Shown here in pieces: positions 29,616-39,625 of a DNA stretch of 64,000 nt; position 1 is the stretch's first letter, and each line of letters opens with the position of its first letter. Below the pieces are notes generated by a model that saw only the letters and a program-made list of their open reading frames with translations, was not told the origin of the DNA and made no database searches. This stretch comes from Mesorhizobium sp. (lineage in GTDB: Bacteria > Pseudomonadota > Alphaproteobacteria > Rhizobiales > Rhizobiaceae). Made by a program: the position numbers and the translations under genes. Location of the stretch: assembly GCF_024509055.1 (NCBI RefSeq), contig NZ_JANINM010000482.1, forward strand, positions 1-64,000. Direction: 5' to 3'.

Positions 29616-31160
29616 TCATAGGTCCTTGGTCGAGCGCTCGCTGAGCATGGCGGATGTTTCGGCATCGATGGCGGTCAGGCTGACGTCGTAGCCCCATAGC
29701 CTCCGGACATGGCGCAAGGTTGCGTCGCGGCTTTCGCCCTCGAGCGTGACCCCGTCCTTCACGTTGTGCTGCAGGCGCAAGTGCCGGTCCCCGAGCAAGT
29801 CGACATCGACCACCTGGATGTCGGGCCGGGTCGTTCGCATGTCGTAGCTGTCGGCCAAGGCGGTCCGGACCTTCCTGTAGCCGCGCTCATTGTGGATCGA
29901 GGCCACTTCGTAATGGGCCTTGTCGGCTCCGTCGGCCAGCACGAACAGGCGCCATTTGCGGATCAGTGCCGGGCTGAGAAACTGGCGGATGAAGGATTCG
30001 TCGCGATGATTGGCCCAGGCATCCAGCAAGGCCTCCCGCCAGTCGCCGCTGCCGGCAATATCCGGGAACCAGTCGCGGTCCTCCGACGTCGGCTCGGTCG
30101 CAATGCGTTTTATGTCCTGCATCATGTCGAGCCCGAGTGCGTAGGGGTTGATGCCGGAGTAGCGAGGATCGTCGAAGGCTGGCTGGAAGATTACATTCGA
30201 GTGGTTGCCCAGTATCTCGAGCATGGCGCCTTCGCTGATCCGGCCACGATCGAACAGAATGTTCATCAGCGTGTAGTGGACGAAAGTGGCGCAGCCCTCG
30301 TTCATCACCTGCGTTTGCCGCTGAGGATAGAAGTACTGGGCAATGACACGGACGATCCTGACGATCTCGCGCTGCCAGGGCTCGAGGATGAGACTGTTCT
30401 TCTCGAGGAAGTAGAGCAGGTTTTCCTCGGGCAGGTTGAGCGCCTTCTTGCGTTCGGCAAGGGTTTCATCCCGCTCCTCAGCCTTGTTCTTTCCTCGCGT
30501 GTGCGGCAGCGTCCGCCAAAGATCGTTGTAGGAACGCTCCTCGTATTCGAGGCGGTCGCGCAGCCCCTCGCGCTGTTGCTCGGACGACAGCTTCGGCGGC
30601 CGGTGATAACGGAAAACGCCTTGCTCCATCAGCGCGTGGGCGGAATCGAGCACCGCCTCCACCGCGGCCAGGCCATGCCGCTCCTCGCAATGGGCAATGT
30701 ATCCCTTGGCGAAATCCAGATAGCTCAGGATCCCGCCGGCGTCGGTCCACTGCCTGAAGAGATGATTGTTCTTGAAGAAATGGTTGTGCCCCAAAGCAGC
30801 ATGGGCAGTCACCAGGGCCTGCAGGGCCATGGTGTTCTCCTCCATCAGGTAAACGATGCAGGGGTTGGAATTGATGACCAGTTCATAGGCCAGCCCGCGC
30901 CGACCCTTGCGGTAGAGAAGCTCGTCGAAAAGGAAGTGCTTGCCGAACGACCAATGTCGATACATCAGCGGCATGCCGACCGACGAATAGGCGTCGAGCA
31001 TCTGTTGCGACGAGATCACCTCCATCTGCACTGGATAGACGTCGAGATGAAGTTCCTCGATCCCGATCGCTTCGATCTCGTCGTAGACCCGCGATAGCTT
31101 TGCAAAGTCCCAGTCCGACCCAGAGAAGAGCAACCCGGACTTGCTGGCTCGGCCGACCAT
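29616..31160 (-). CDS. SpoVR family protein (YcgB-like)
   Basis: LVINSNPCIVYLMEENT, GHNHFFKNNHLFRQW, NEGCATFVHY; operon with DUF444 and PrkA. Confidence 0.95.
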   Translation of the reverse strand: MVGRASKSGLLFSGSDWDFAKLSRVYDEIEAIGIEELHLDVYPVQMEVISSQQMLDAYSSVGMPLMYRHWSFGKHFLFDELLYRKGRRGLAYELVINSNPCIVYLMEENTMALQALVTAHAALGHNHFFKNNHLFRQWTDAGGILSYLDFAKGYIAHCEERHGLAAVEAVLDSAHALMEQGVFRYHRPPKLSSEQQREGLRDRLEYEERSYNDLWRTLPHTRGKNKAEERDETLAERKKALNLPEENLLYFLEKNSLILEPWQREIVRIVRVIAQYFYPQRQTQVMNEGCATFVHYTLMNILFDRGRISEGAMLEILGNHSNVIFQPAFDDPRYSGINPYALGLDMMQDIKRIATEPTSEDRDWFPDIAGSGDWREALLDAWANHRDESFIRQFLSPALIRKWRLFVLADGADKAHYEVASIHNERGYRKVRTALADSYDMRTTRPDIQVVDVDLLGDRHLRLQHNVKDGVTLEGESRDATLRHVRRLWGYDVSLTAIDAETSAMLSERSTKDL

Positions 31161-31169
31161 CCCTGATGC

Positions 31170-32483
31170 TCACGCGCTCTTGCGGATGGCGGCTGGCTGG
31201 CGGGAGAAGAGCTGGCGAAAGACCGGGTAAATGTCGGCCGGGGCCGCGATGCGCTTCATCTGGAAGTTCGGCCATTTCTCCTCGACGGCCCTGTAGGCGC
31301 GCCAGAGCGAGGTCCCGTTGTCGGTCTTGCCGAAAATATGGCTTTCGCGTTGGTCGATGATCTCCACATAGGCAAAATACTGGCAAAGCCGCATGAGCTT
31401 GCCATCGAGCAGTTCGATGCAGCGTTCGGAGTCGGTGGAGAAGTTGTCACCATCCGAAGCCTGCGCAGCATAGATGTTCCATTCGGCGGCCGGATAGCGC
31501 CGCTCGATGACCCGGTGCATTTCCTCGAGCGCCGTAGACACGACGGTGCCGCCACTTTGCGTGTGGTAGAAGAACGTATGCTCGTCCACCTCCTGGGCCT
31601 CGTGGGTATGGCGGATGAAAACGATCTCGGTGCGTTCGTAACGACGCGTCAGGAAGAGGTGCAGAAGCACGAAGAAACGTTTCGCCAGGTCCTTTTCGCG
31701 CTCGCCCATCGAGCCGGAGACGTCCATCAGGCAGAACATCACGGCGTTGGCGTTCGGCAGCGGCTGGGGGTCGAAGCGGTTGAAGCGGATATCGACCGGA
31801 TCGACATAGGCAATCCGCCTGCGCCGGCGCTCCAGCCGCTCGGCTTCCTCGCGCAGGGCGAGGATGCGCGCAAGCACCGGGGCGCTTACCGGCTCCGATT
31901 CGAGCGCCGCGATCTGCTGGAGGACCGCATCAACTTCCGCCTGCTTTGGACGCCGGAGCGCAATGCGGCGACCTTGGCTGTTTCGCATCGTGCGGCCGAC
32001 ATTGATGTTGACAGGAGAACCGGCCGCGGTGAAACCCGCCCGCCTGGGCTTGAATGCAAGGATCTGTTTGAGGTTGAGCTTGACCAGGTCGGGCAGCTCG
32101 AGATCTTCAAAAAAGAGGTCGAGCACCTCCTCGCGCGACAGCACGAAGCGAAAGTTGTCTTCGGACGGCGTCTTTCCCGGCGATGAAAAATCCGCGCCGC
32201 CGTGGTCGGGCTTCGGGATCAGGTCGCCGGCGCTGAAGGTCCTGTTGCCGGGCAGGATGTGCTGGTGCCGTCCGCTGTCCTTGGCTTCGCTGAAGGTCGG
32301 CTCGCTGGTGCCTTGCCGGGGCAGGGGAACCGCATGCTCCCCGTCCACATCGGCGATACGGCCTGCCCTGACCTGGTCGCGGATGCTGCGCTTGAGCTCT
32401 TCCCGAGCGCGCCTGAGGAAGCGCTGACGATTCCCCAGGCTTTTGTCCTTCGGGTTCAGGCGTCGGTCGATGAAGATCGGCAT
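31170..32483 (-). CDS. YeaH/YhbH (DUF444) family protein
   Basis: MPIFIDRRLNPKDKSLGNRQRFLRR; VWA-like CLMDVSGSMGEREKDLAKRFF. Confidence 0.95.
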   Translation of the reverse strand: MPIFIDRRLNPKDKSLGNRQRFLRRAREELKRSIRDQVRAGRIADVDGEHAVPLPRQGTSEPTFSEAKDSGRHQHILPGNRTFSAGDLIPKPDHGGADFSSPGKTPSEDNFRFVLSREEVLDLFFEDLELPDLVKLNLKQILAFKPRRAGFTAAGSPVNINVGRTMRNSQGRRIALRRPKQAEVDAVLQQIAALESEPVSAPVLARILALREEAERLERRRRRIAYVDPVDIRFNRFDPQPLPNANAVMFCLMDVSGSMGEREKDLAKRFFVLLHLFLTRRYERTEIVFIRHTHEAQEVDEHTFFYHTQSGGTVVSTALEEMHRVIERRYPAAEWNIYAAQASDGDNFSTDSERCIELLDGKLMRLCQYFAYVEIIDQRESHIFGKTDNGTSLWRAYRAVEEKWPNFQMKRIAAPADIYPVFRQLFSRQPAAIRKSA

Positions 32484-32498
32484 GGAACCATCGTTCCC

Positions 32499-34448
32499 TC
32501 ATCCAGCCTTGTTCACGCGCATGTACCAGTCGACCAGGCGGCGCACCTGCCGCTCGGTATAGCCGCGTTGCACCATCCTCTGCACAAACTCGTTGTGCCG
32601 CTTTTCCGTGACGCTGTCCTGCTTCGAGCCGAAACTGATCACCGGCAGCAGATCCTCGACCTGTCCAAACATGCGTTTCTCGATGACTTCGCGAAGCTTC
32701 TCATAGCTCGTCCAGGACGGGTTGCGGCCATGGTTGCGGGCTCGCGCGCGCAGCGTGAATTTCACCACCTCGTTGCGGAAATCCTTGGGATTGGCGATGC
32801 CAGCCGGCTTTTCGACCTGCGACAATTCCTTCTCCAGCACGTCGCGGTTGAGGATCTGTCCGGTGTCGGGATCCTTGTAGTCCTGGTCCTCGATCCAGGC
32901 GTCGGCATAGGCGATGTAGCGATCGAAGAGGTTCTGGCCGTACTCGCTGTATGATTCCAGATAGGCCTTCTGGATCTCATGACCGATGAACTCGGCATAG
33001 CGGGCCGCGAGTTCCGACTTGATGAAGTCGAGATAGGAGGATTCGGTCTCCTTCGGGAATTGATCGCGCTTGATCGCCTCCTCCAGGATGTACATCAGAT
33101 GCACCGGATCGGCGGCCACCTCCTTGGTGTCGTAATTGAACGTCTGGGACAAGATCTTGAAGGCGAAGCGCGTGCTGACACCTGTCATACCTTCATCGAC
33201 ACCGGCGGCGTCGCGATATTCCTGAACCGATTTCGCCTTGGGATCGCTCTCCTTGAGGTTCTCGCCGTCATAGGCGCGCATCTTGGTGTAGAGCGGCGAA
33301 TTCTCGTGCTCGGCAAGGCGGGTCGAGACGGTGAAACGGCTGAGGATATCCAGCACTTCGGGGGCGCAGGGGCTGCCGGACAACTCGCTTTCGCGCAGCA
33401 GCTTTTCATAGATGTGCCGTTCTTCGGTGACGCGCAGGCAGTACGGAACCTTGACCACGAGGATGCGGTCGAGGAATGCCTCATTGTTCTTGTTGTTCTT
33501 GAACTGCTGCCATTCGGATTCGTTCGAATGGGCGACGACGATGCCCTGGTAGGGGAAGCCGCCGAAATTCTCGGTGCCGTTGTAGCTGCCCTCCTGCGTC
33601 GCCGTCAGCAACGGGTGCAGCACCTTGATGGGCGCCTTGAACATCTCGACGAATTCAAGCAGGCCCTGCGTGGTCCGGTTCAGTCCGCCGCTATAGGAGT
33701 AGGCGTCCGGGTCGGACTGGCTGAAATGCTCGAGTTGCCTGATGTCGACCTTGCCGACGAGGGCGGACACATCCTGGTTGTTCTCGTCGCCGGGCTCCGT
33801 CTTGGCGATCGCGATCTGGCGCAGCCGCGAGGGCAAAAGCTTGACAACGCTGAATTTGGAGATGTCGCCGGACAGTTCGTCGAGCCGCTTGGCCGCCCAG
33901 GGCGAAATGAGCCCGTTCAGGCGACGGCGGGCAATCCCGTACTTTTCCTCCAGCAGATCGCCCATTCGATCGGGATGGAAAAGGCCAAGCGGGGATTCGA
34001 AGATCGGGCTGATCTGGTTGCCGACCTTGAGCGTGTAGATCGGCCGCAGTTCCATCAGCTTCTTCAGCCGCTCGGCGAGAGACGATTTGCCACCGCCGAC
34101 AGGGCCAAGCAAATAGAGGATCTGCTTGCGCTCCTCGAGACCCTGGGAGGCGTAACGGAAATATCCGGCGATACGCTCTATCGTATCCTCCATTCCATAG
34201 AAATCGGAAAAGGAGGGATAGATCTTGATCGTGCGGTTCGAGAAGATGCGGCCGAGCCGCTCGTCCTTGCTGGTGTCGACAAGGTTCGGCTCGCCGATGG
34301 CCGCGAGCATGCGTTCGGCGGCCGAAGCGTACATGGATTTGTCCTCGCGGCAGGCTAGCAGATATTGCTGGAGGCTGATCTCTTCCTGGGCCGCGTTCGC
34401 GTAAATCTCCGAAAACAGGTCGAAGACGTCGGATTGATTCTCGCGCAT
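32499..34448 (-). CDS. prkA: PrkA family serine protein kinase
   Basis: GPVGGGKSSLAERLK; GLNRTTQGLLEFVEMFKAPIKVLHPLLTATQEG. Confidence 0.95.
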   Translation of the reverse strand: MRENQSDVFDLFSEIYANAAQEEISLQQYLLACREDKSMYASAAERMLAAIGEPNLVDTSKDERLGRIFSNRTIKIYPSFSDFYGMEDTIERIAGYFRYASQGLEERKQILYLLGPVGGGKSSLAERLKKLMELRPIYTLKVGNQISPIFESPLGLFHPDRMGDLLEEKYGIARRRLNGLISPWAAKRLDELSGDISKFSVVKLLPSRLRQIAIAKTEPGDENNQDVSALVGKVDIRQLEHFSQSDPDAYSYSGGLNRTTQGLLEFVEMFKAPIKVLHPLLTATQEGSYNGTENFGGFPYQGIVVAHSNESEWQQFKNNKNNEAFLDRILVVKVPYCLRVTEERHIYEKLLRESELSGSPCAPEVLDILSRFTVSTRLAEHENSPLYTKMRAYDGENLKESDPKAKSVQEYRDAAGVDEGMTGVSTRFAFKILSQTFNYDTKEVAADPVHLMYILEEAIKRDQFPKETESSYLDFIKSELAARYAEFIGHEIQKAYLESYSEYGQNLFDRYIAYADAWIEDQDYKDPDTGQILNRDVLEKELSQVEKPAGIANPKDFRNEVVKFTLRARARNHGRNPSWTSYEKLREVIEKRMFGQVEDLLPVISFGSKQDSVTEKRHNEFVQRMVQRGYTERQVRRLVDWYMRVNKAG

Positions 34449-34839
34449 GATGTTTTGCTCTCAGAGCCCGATCTGGCTATCAGTCGGCTCATCATACATT
34501 CAACCGCTGGAGAGCATTGTGGTTCCCTTCACATGAAGGAGAGCGCGCATGCAATCCGCTATCGATCTACGGCAAGACATCCGACGTGCTCGAGATGCCC
34601 GCCTTGGGAAATACGTGGTGATTGCCGGTGGAGCTTCAAGGGCAAATCTGGGGTTGTTTTCGCACTTGTGACTCGTTGACGAGAATTCCGTGGCCAAGCG
34701 AATTCGAGGCGTCGCCTCGCCAGCGGGTTTGACGATGGGAGGGGGAGGCTATGGGGACGGCCAAAAATCCGGCCATTACCGAACCTTAACTGGACGTCGG
34801 CGGCGCACATGTGCACTCTGCCGCTCGGACCGGTCGGAG

Positions 34840-35652
34840 ATGATGATGATCAATCGACGCAGCCTGCTGATGGCATCGCTTGCGGCCCTGCTGCCGGCGC
34901 GCGCGTCGGCGGCCTGGTGGCCGAGCCGGCCAGAGCCGCAGACATTCGACTACGGCCCGGCAAAGCTCGACATCTACGCGCCGGAAGGCGCGCATGGACT
35001 GCCGGTCGTGTTCTTCGTCCATGGCGGCGGCTGGCGAATCGGAAACCGGTCCGAGGTCCATGCCAAGCCCGGCTTCCTGCTCGACAACGGTTTCTGTTTC
35101 GTGTCGATCGATTATCGCATGCTGCCCGGCGCCGATGTCACCACGCAGGCGGGCGATGTCGCCAAGGCCTATGCCTATGTCCGGGCCAACATCGCCAGCC
35201 ACGGCGGCGACCCCGCCCGTATCGCCGCGATGGGTCATTCGTCCGGTTGCCATCTGGTCGCGCTGACGGGCATGCGGGGCGACCTGCCGGGCGTTGTCGC
35301 GCTGGTGCTCGACGATACCAGGGCCTACGATCTGGAGGCGCTGGCGAAAAATGGCGGCATGGTGCGCGCCTATGCCCGCGCCTTCCCCGACCGGGCGCAG
35401 TGGCGCGCGCTCTCGCCGGCCAGCTATGTGGATGGCCGCAAACATCCGCCGACCTTCATCACCTATTCCGGCGCGTCCGGCCGAGGGGCGGACTCGACGG
35501 CCTTCGCCGACCGGCTGCGCGCGACGGGCACCAAGGTGACGCTGTTCGACGGCAGCGCCTATTCGCATATGTCCATCGATCGCCGGCTCGGCAAGAACGG
35601 CGATGCGCTGAGCGATGCGGTCCTGGCCTTTCTCAAGGCCTCGATCGCCTGA
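34840..35652 (+). CDS. Alpha/beta hydrolase (esterase/lipase-like)
   Basis: FFVHGGGWRIGNR oxyanion motif, GHSSGCHL nucleophile elbow, N-terminal signal. Confidence 0.88.
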   Translation: MMMINRRSLLMASLAALLPARASAAWWPSRPEPQTFDYGPAKLDIYAPEGAHGLPVVFFVHGGGWRIGNRSEVHAKPGFLLDNGFCFVSIDYRMLPGADVTTQAGDVAKAYAYVRANIASHGGDPARIAAMGHSSGCHLVALTGMRGDLPGVVALVLDDTRAYDLEALAKNGGMVRAYARAFPDRAQWRALSPASYVDGRKHPPTFITYSGASGRGADSTAFADRLRATGTKVTLFDGSAYSHMSIDRRLGKNGDALSDAVLAFLKASIA

Positions 35653-35794
35653 CGTCGCACGGAGCACCGGCTCCGCCTTTGGGCTGGCGCCGTATTTCCC
35701 CGAACTGGATCAGGTCAAAGTCCGTAACCGGACATTGCGACAGGAGGCTGCGTGAGCCAATTGTCCGGCGACCACCGGAAACAAGGGGAATGCA

Positions 35795-37348
35795 ATGAAC
35801 GGAGCCGACGTCCTGTGCGACGTGCTTTTGGCGAACGACGTGAATGTCTGCTTCGCCAATCCCGGCACCTCGGAAATGCATTTCGTCGCGGCGCTCGACC
35901 GCAAGCCGGAGATGCGTTGCGTGCTCGGCCTCTTCGAGGGCGTGGTGACGGGAGCCGCCGACGGCTATGCCAGGATGACCGACCGGCCGGCGGCGACGCT
36001 GTTGCACACCGGTCCGGGCCTCGCCAACGGATTGGCCAACATCCACAATGCCAGGCGTGCCCGCGTGCCGATGATCAACATCGTCGGCGACCATGCCTCC
36101 TACCACCTGCCGCTCGATGCGCCGCTCACCAGCGACATAGAGGGCCTGGCGGCGCCGATGTCGAACTGGGTCCACCGCATCGCGGGGCCCGCCGACATCG
36201 CGCCGGCCGCGCAAGAGGCTTTTCGCGCCGCGCTGACCCCTCCCGCCATCGCGACGCTGATCCTGCCGGCGGATGCCGCCTGGGGCGAGGCCGGTCCGGT
36301 CCAATCGGCGAAGGTGGAGCTTGCCGCGCCTGCGGCCGTCGACATGAGCGCGGTGCGCAAGGTTGCCGAGGCCATTCGCGCCGCTCCCGGCCGCGTCGGC
36401 ATGATCGTGCGCGGACAGGCGGCGCGCGCGGATGCGCTTGAAATCGCCGGCCAGATATCGGCGGCCCTGGGCGTGCGCCTCTTCAGCGAGGTTCTGATCG
36501 CCCGGATGCAGCGCGGGCGCGGGCGGGTCGCGCCGACCCGCATTCCCTATCCGATCGACGCGGCCCGTGCTCTGCTCGCCGACATCGATGTCCTGATCCT
36601 TGTCGGGGCCAGGGAACCGGTTGCGTTCTTTGCCTATCCCGGCAAGCCGGGACGGCTTGTGCGCGAGGGCAGCGAGGTTATGACGCTGGCAGCGCACGGC
36701 GAGGACCTGAAGGCGGCACTCGCCGCGTTGCGGGACGAGTTGGGCGTCAAGCCCTCCCAACTGGTGTCGGCGGCGGCAGCATTCCCCGATGAGCCGACCC
36801 CGCGTGGCAAGCTGACCGACGACGCCATTGCCGTTTCGGTGGCGAGGAGACTCCCGGAGAACGCGATCGTCTGCGACGAAGCCGTCACGTCGGCGCGGCG
36901 CTATTTCGCGCTGTCGGCCTTTGCCGCGCCGCACGACTACATGATGGGCACGGGCGGGTCGATCGGCGGCGGCATGCCGATGGCGACGGGGGCCGCGATC
37001 GCCTGTCCGGATCGCAAGGTGGTCAATCTCGAGGCCGACGGCAGCGGCATGTACACGGTCCAGGCGCTATGGACACAGGCGAGGGAAAAGCTCGACGTAT
37101 TGACGATCGTCTTTTCCAACCGCACCTACGCCATACTGCATGGCGAGATGCGCAATGTCGGGGTGAACGCCATCGGCGAGAATGCGCGGCGCATGCTCGA
37201 TCTCGATCAGCCGGCGCTGGATTGGGTTTCGCTGGCAAAGGGAATGGGCGTCGAAGCCGCTCGCGCCGATACGTGCGAAAGGTTCGACGCGCTGCTGGAG
37301 AGCGCGTTGTCGCGCCCAGGACCATTCCTTATCGAGGCCGTGATCTGA
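35795..37348 (+). CDS. ThDP-dependent acetolactate synthase-like enzyme
   Basis: NPGTSEMHFVAAL...FEGVVTGAADGYARM...VVNLEADGSGMYTVQALWTQAREKLDVLTIVFSNRTYAIL. Confidence 0.9.
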   Translation: MNGADVLCDVLLANDVNVCFANPGTSEMHFVAALDRKPEMRCVLGLFEGVVTGAADGYARMTDRPAATLLHTGPGLANGLANIHNARRARVPMINIVGDHASYHLPLDAPLTSDIEGLAAPMSNWVHRIAGPADIAPAAQEAFRAALTPPAIATLILPADAAWGEAGPVQSAKVELAAPAAVDMSAVRKVAEAIRAAPGRVGMIVRGQAARADALEIAGQISAALGVRLFSEVLIARMQRGRGRVAPTRIPYPIDAARALLADIDVLILVGAREPVAFFAYPGKPGRLVREGSEVMTLAAHGEDLKAALAALRDELGVKPSQLVSAAAAFPDEPTPRGKLTDDAIAVSVARRLPENAIVCDEAVTSARRYFALSAFAAPHDYMMGTGGSIGGGMPMATGAAIACPDRKVVNLEADGSGMYTVQALWTQAREKLDVLTIVFSNRTYAILHGEMRNVGVNAIGENARRMLDLDQPALDWVSLAKGMGVEAARADTCERFDALLESALSRPGPFLIEAVI

Positions 37349-37375
37349 CGGGTTGCGGCCCGCGCCGTCCTGAGC

Positions 37376-37678
37376 TTACCAGCGCGTCTTCTCGCCGGGC
37401 GCCGCCGGTTCGATAGCCAGCGCGTGCACGCCGGCCTTCAGTTCATCGGCAAGCAGTGCGTTGACGGCGCGGTGGCGATCGATGCGGCTCATGCCGGCAA
37501 AGCTCGGCGCGACGATGCGGACGCGAAAATGCGTCTCGCCCGTGCCGTCGAAGGTGGCGTGGTGACCGGATTCGACATGGTGATGGCCGGCGTGAAGGTG
37601 GCTTTCGTTGATGACCGACAGCCTTTCCGGCGAAAATGCCGCTGTCAGCTTGCTTTCCATCGTCGACTGTATGGACAT
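37376..37678 (-). CDS. BolA family protein
   Basis: LSVINESHLHAGHHHVESGHHATFDGTGETHFRVRIVAPSFAGMSRIDRHRAVNALLADEL. Confidence 0.92.
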   Translation of the reverse strand: MSIQSTMESKLTAAFSPERLSVINESHLHAGHHHVESGHHATFDGTGETHFRVRIVAPSFAGMSRIDRHRAVNALLADELKAGVHALAIEPAAPGEKTRW

Positions 37679-37835
37679 CCTGGCATCCCTTCACCACATG
37701 ACGGCATAGCCGCAAATCATCTACGGCACCGCCGCAAAATCCGAAATTTCGACCGCTTTTAAGCCGCGATTCAGCGGTTAGGGCGATCATCGGCGAAATG
37801 TCAATTCTTGTTTCGCAGTAGCGAACAGCCCATAA

Positions 37836-38459
37836 ATGGGTGAGATGAAACCGTATCCCAAATATTTCGAGAAAATCCGCATCCGGCCGGAAAAGGACGC
37901 GGAGCTGAAGTCGCATGCCCCGATCTGCCAGTGGGACGGTTGCCACGAGGCCGGCACGCATCGCGCTCCGGTCGGACGCCTGAAGGAGGGCGAGTATTTC
38001 CGCTTCTGCTTCGATCACGTTCGTGAATACAACAAGAGTTTCAATTATTTCTCGGGCGTGTCGGACACCGAGATCGCCCGCTTCCAGAAGGAGGCGCTGA
38101 CCGGACACCGGCCGACATGGCGCATGGGCGCCAATGGCGGCGGCATGCGCTCGGCGCCCGACTTTGCCCAGCAGCGTTCAGGGCGTGCCGGCTACCACAA
38201 CCGCATGCGCGATCCTTTCAACCTGTTCGGCGCCGGCGCGCGGGAGCCGCGCGAGCGCAAGGCAAAGCCGCTTGAGGCCAAGGCGCTGGAAACGCTTGGC
38301 CTTGATACAAAGGCGACTGGTCAGGACATCAAGGCGCGCTATAAGGAACTCGTGAAGCGCCACCATCCGGATGCGAATGGCGGCGACAGGGGTTCGGAAG
38401 ACAGGTTCCGCGATGTGCTGCAGGCCTATCGCGTGCTCAAGCAGGCAGGATTGTGCTGA
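37836..38459 (+). CDS. J-domain (DnaJ-like) protein
   Basis: C-terminal IKARYKELVKRHHPDANGGDRGSEDRFRDVLQAYRVLK with HPD. Confidence 0.9.
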   Translation: MGEMKPYPKYFEKIRIRPEKDAELKSHAPICQWDGCHEAGTHRAPVGRLKEGEYFRFCFDHVREYNKSFNYFSGVSDTEIARFQKEALTGHRPTWRMGANGGGMRSAPDFAQQRSGRAGYHNRMRDPFNLFGAGAREPRERKAKPLEAKALETLGLDTKATGQDIKARYKELVKRHHPDANGGDRGSEDRFRDVLQAYRVLKQAGLC

Positions 38460-38480
38460 GCGACCCTACGGTCCGTGTCG

Positions 38481-38507
38481 TTTTCCAACTTTCATAAGGT
38501 TGGAAAA
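38481..38507. repeat. Hairpin TTTTCCAAC-tttcataag-GTTGGAAAA
   Basis: Perfect 9-bp inverted repeat between the J-domain gene and cobS. Confidence 0.7.
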
Positions 38508-38582
38508 GGCTCTAAGACCGCCCCCGGACAAAATCGATTGCCGGCGAAACGCGGCGTTTCGCCCGTGGAGACGTTGATAGAG

Positions 38583-39569
38583 ATGAACAAGGTCGATCGC
38601 GACATCGCCAACCTGCCCGACACGACGGTGTCGGTGAAGGAGAAATTCGGCTTCGACTCCAAGATGGTGGTTCCCGCCTACTCGGTGTCGACCGAGCATG
38701 TGCCGGACATCGACCCCGACTATCTGTTCGACAAGGCGACCACGCTGGCGATCCTCGCCGGCTTCGCCTACAACCGCCGCGTCATGGTGTCGGGCTATCA
38801 CGGCACCGGCAAATCGACCCATATCGAGCAGGTCGCCGCGCGCCTCAACTGGCCTTGCGTGCGCGTCAACCTCGACAGCCATGTCAGCCGTATCGATCTC
38901 GTCGGCAAGGACGCGATCGTCGTCAAGGAAGGCCTGCAGGTCACGGAATTCCGCGACGGCATCCTGCCCTGGGCTTATCAGCACAATGTGGCGCTCTGCT
39001 TCGACGAGTACGATGCCGGTCGCCCGGACGTGATGTTCGTCATCCAGCGCGTGCTGGAATCGTCCGGCCGTCTGACGCTGCTCGACCAGAGCCGGGTCAT
39101 CCGTCCGCACCCGGCTTTCCGGCTGTTTGCCACGGCGAACACCGTGGGCCTCGGCGATACCACCGGCCTCTATCACGGCACGCAGCAGATCAACCAGGCG
39201 CAGATGGACCGCTGGTCGATCGTCACCACGCTCAACTACCTGCCGCACGACAACGAAGTGAACATCGTGCTGGCCAAGGCCAAGCACTATCGCGACGGCA
39301 AGGGCAAGGACATCGTCAACAAGATGGTGCGCGTCGCCGACATGACGCGCTCGGCCTTCATCAATGGCGACCTCTCGACCGTGATGAGCCCGCGCACGGT
39401 CATCACCTGGGCCGAAAATGCCGAGATCTTCGGCGACATCGGCATGGCGTTCCGGCTCACCTTCCTCAACAAGTGCGACGAACTGGAGCGTTCGGTGGTG
39501 GCCGAATTCTATCAGCGCGCCTTCGGCGAGGAACTGCCGGAGAGCGCCGCCAACGTGGTGCTGGGGTAA
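38583..39569 (+). CDS. cobS: Cobaltochelatase subunit CobS
   Basis: [39 protein letters not shown]; followed by cobT. Confidence 0.95.
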   Translation: MNKVDRDIANLPDTTVSVKEKFGFDSKMVVPAYSVSTEHVPDIDPDYLFDKATTLAILAGFAYNRRVMVSGYHGTGKSTHIEQVAARLNWPCVRVNLDSHVSRIDLVGKDAIVVKEGLQVTEFRDGILPWAYQHNVALCFDEYDAGRPDVMFVIQRVLESSGRLTLLDQSRVIRPHPAFRLFATANTVGLGDTTGLYHGTQQINQAQMDRWSIVTTLNYLPHDNEVNIVLAKAKHYRDGKGKDIVNKMVRVADMTRSAFINGDLSTVMSPRTVITWAENAEIFGDIGMAFRLTFLNKCDELERSVVAEFYQRAFGEELPESAANVVLG

Positions 39570-39625
39570 AGCGCGTGCCGGAAGGCCCCAGCGCCTTTCA
39601 GGACAAATCGCGCAGGGAATGATCG

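Noticed and set aside
29709-31097. 462-aa plus-strand ORF
   Set aside because: Shadow ORF antisense to the SpoVR-family gene
32979-34358. 459-aa plus-strand ORF
   Set aside because: Shadow ORF antisense to prkA
35670-35745. TPP-riboswitch-like string upstream of the ThDP-dependent enzyme gene
   Set aside because: The CCTGATCC-like core appears only on the minus strand, opposite to the gene, and no complete thi-box structure could be formed
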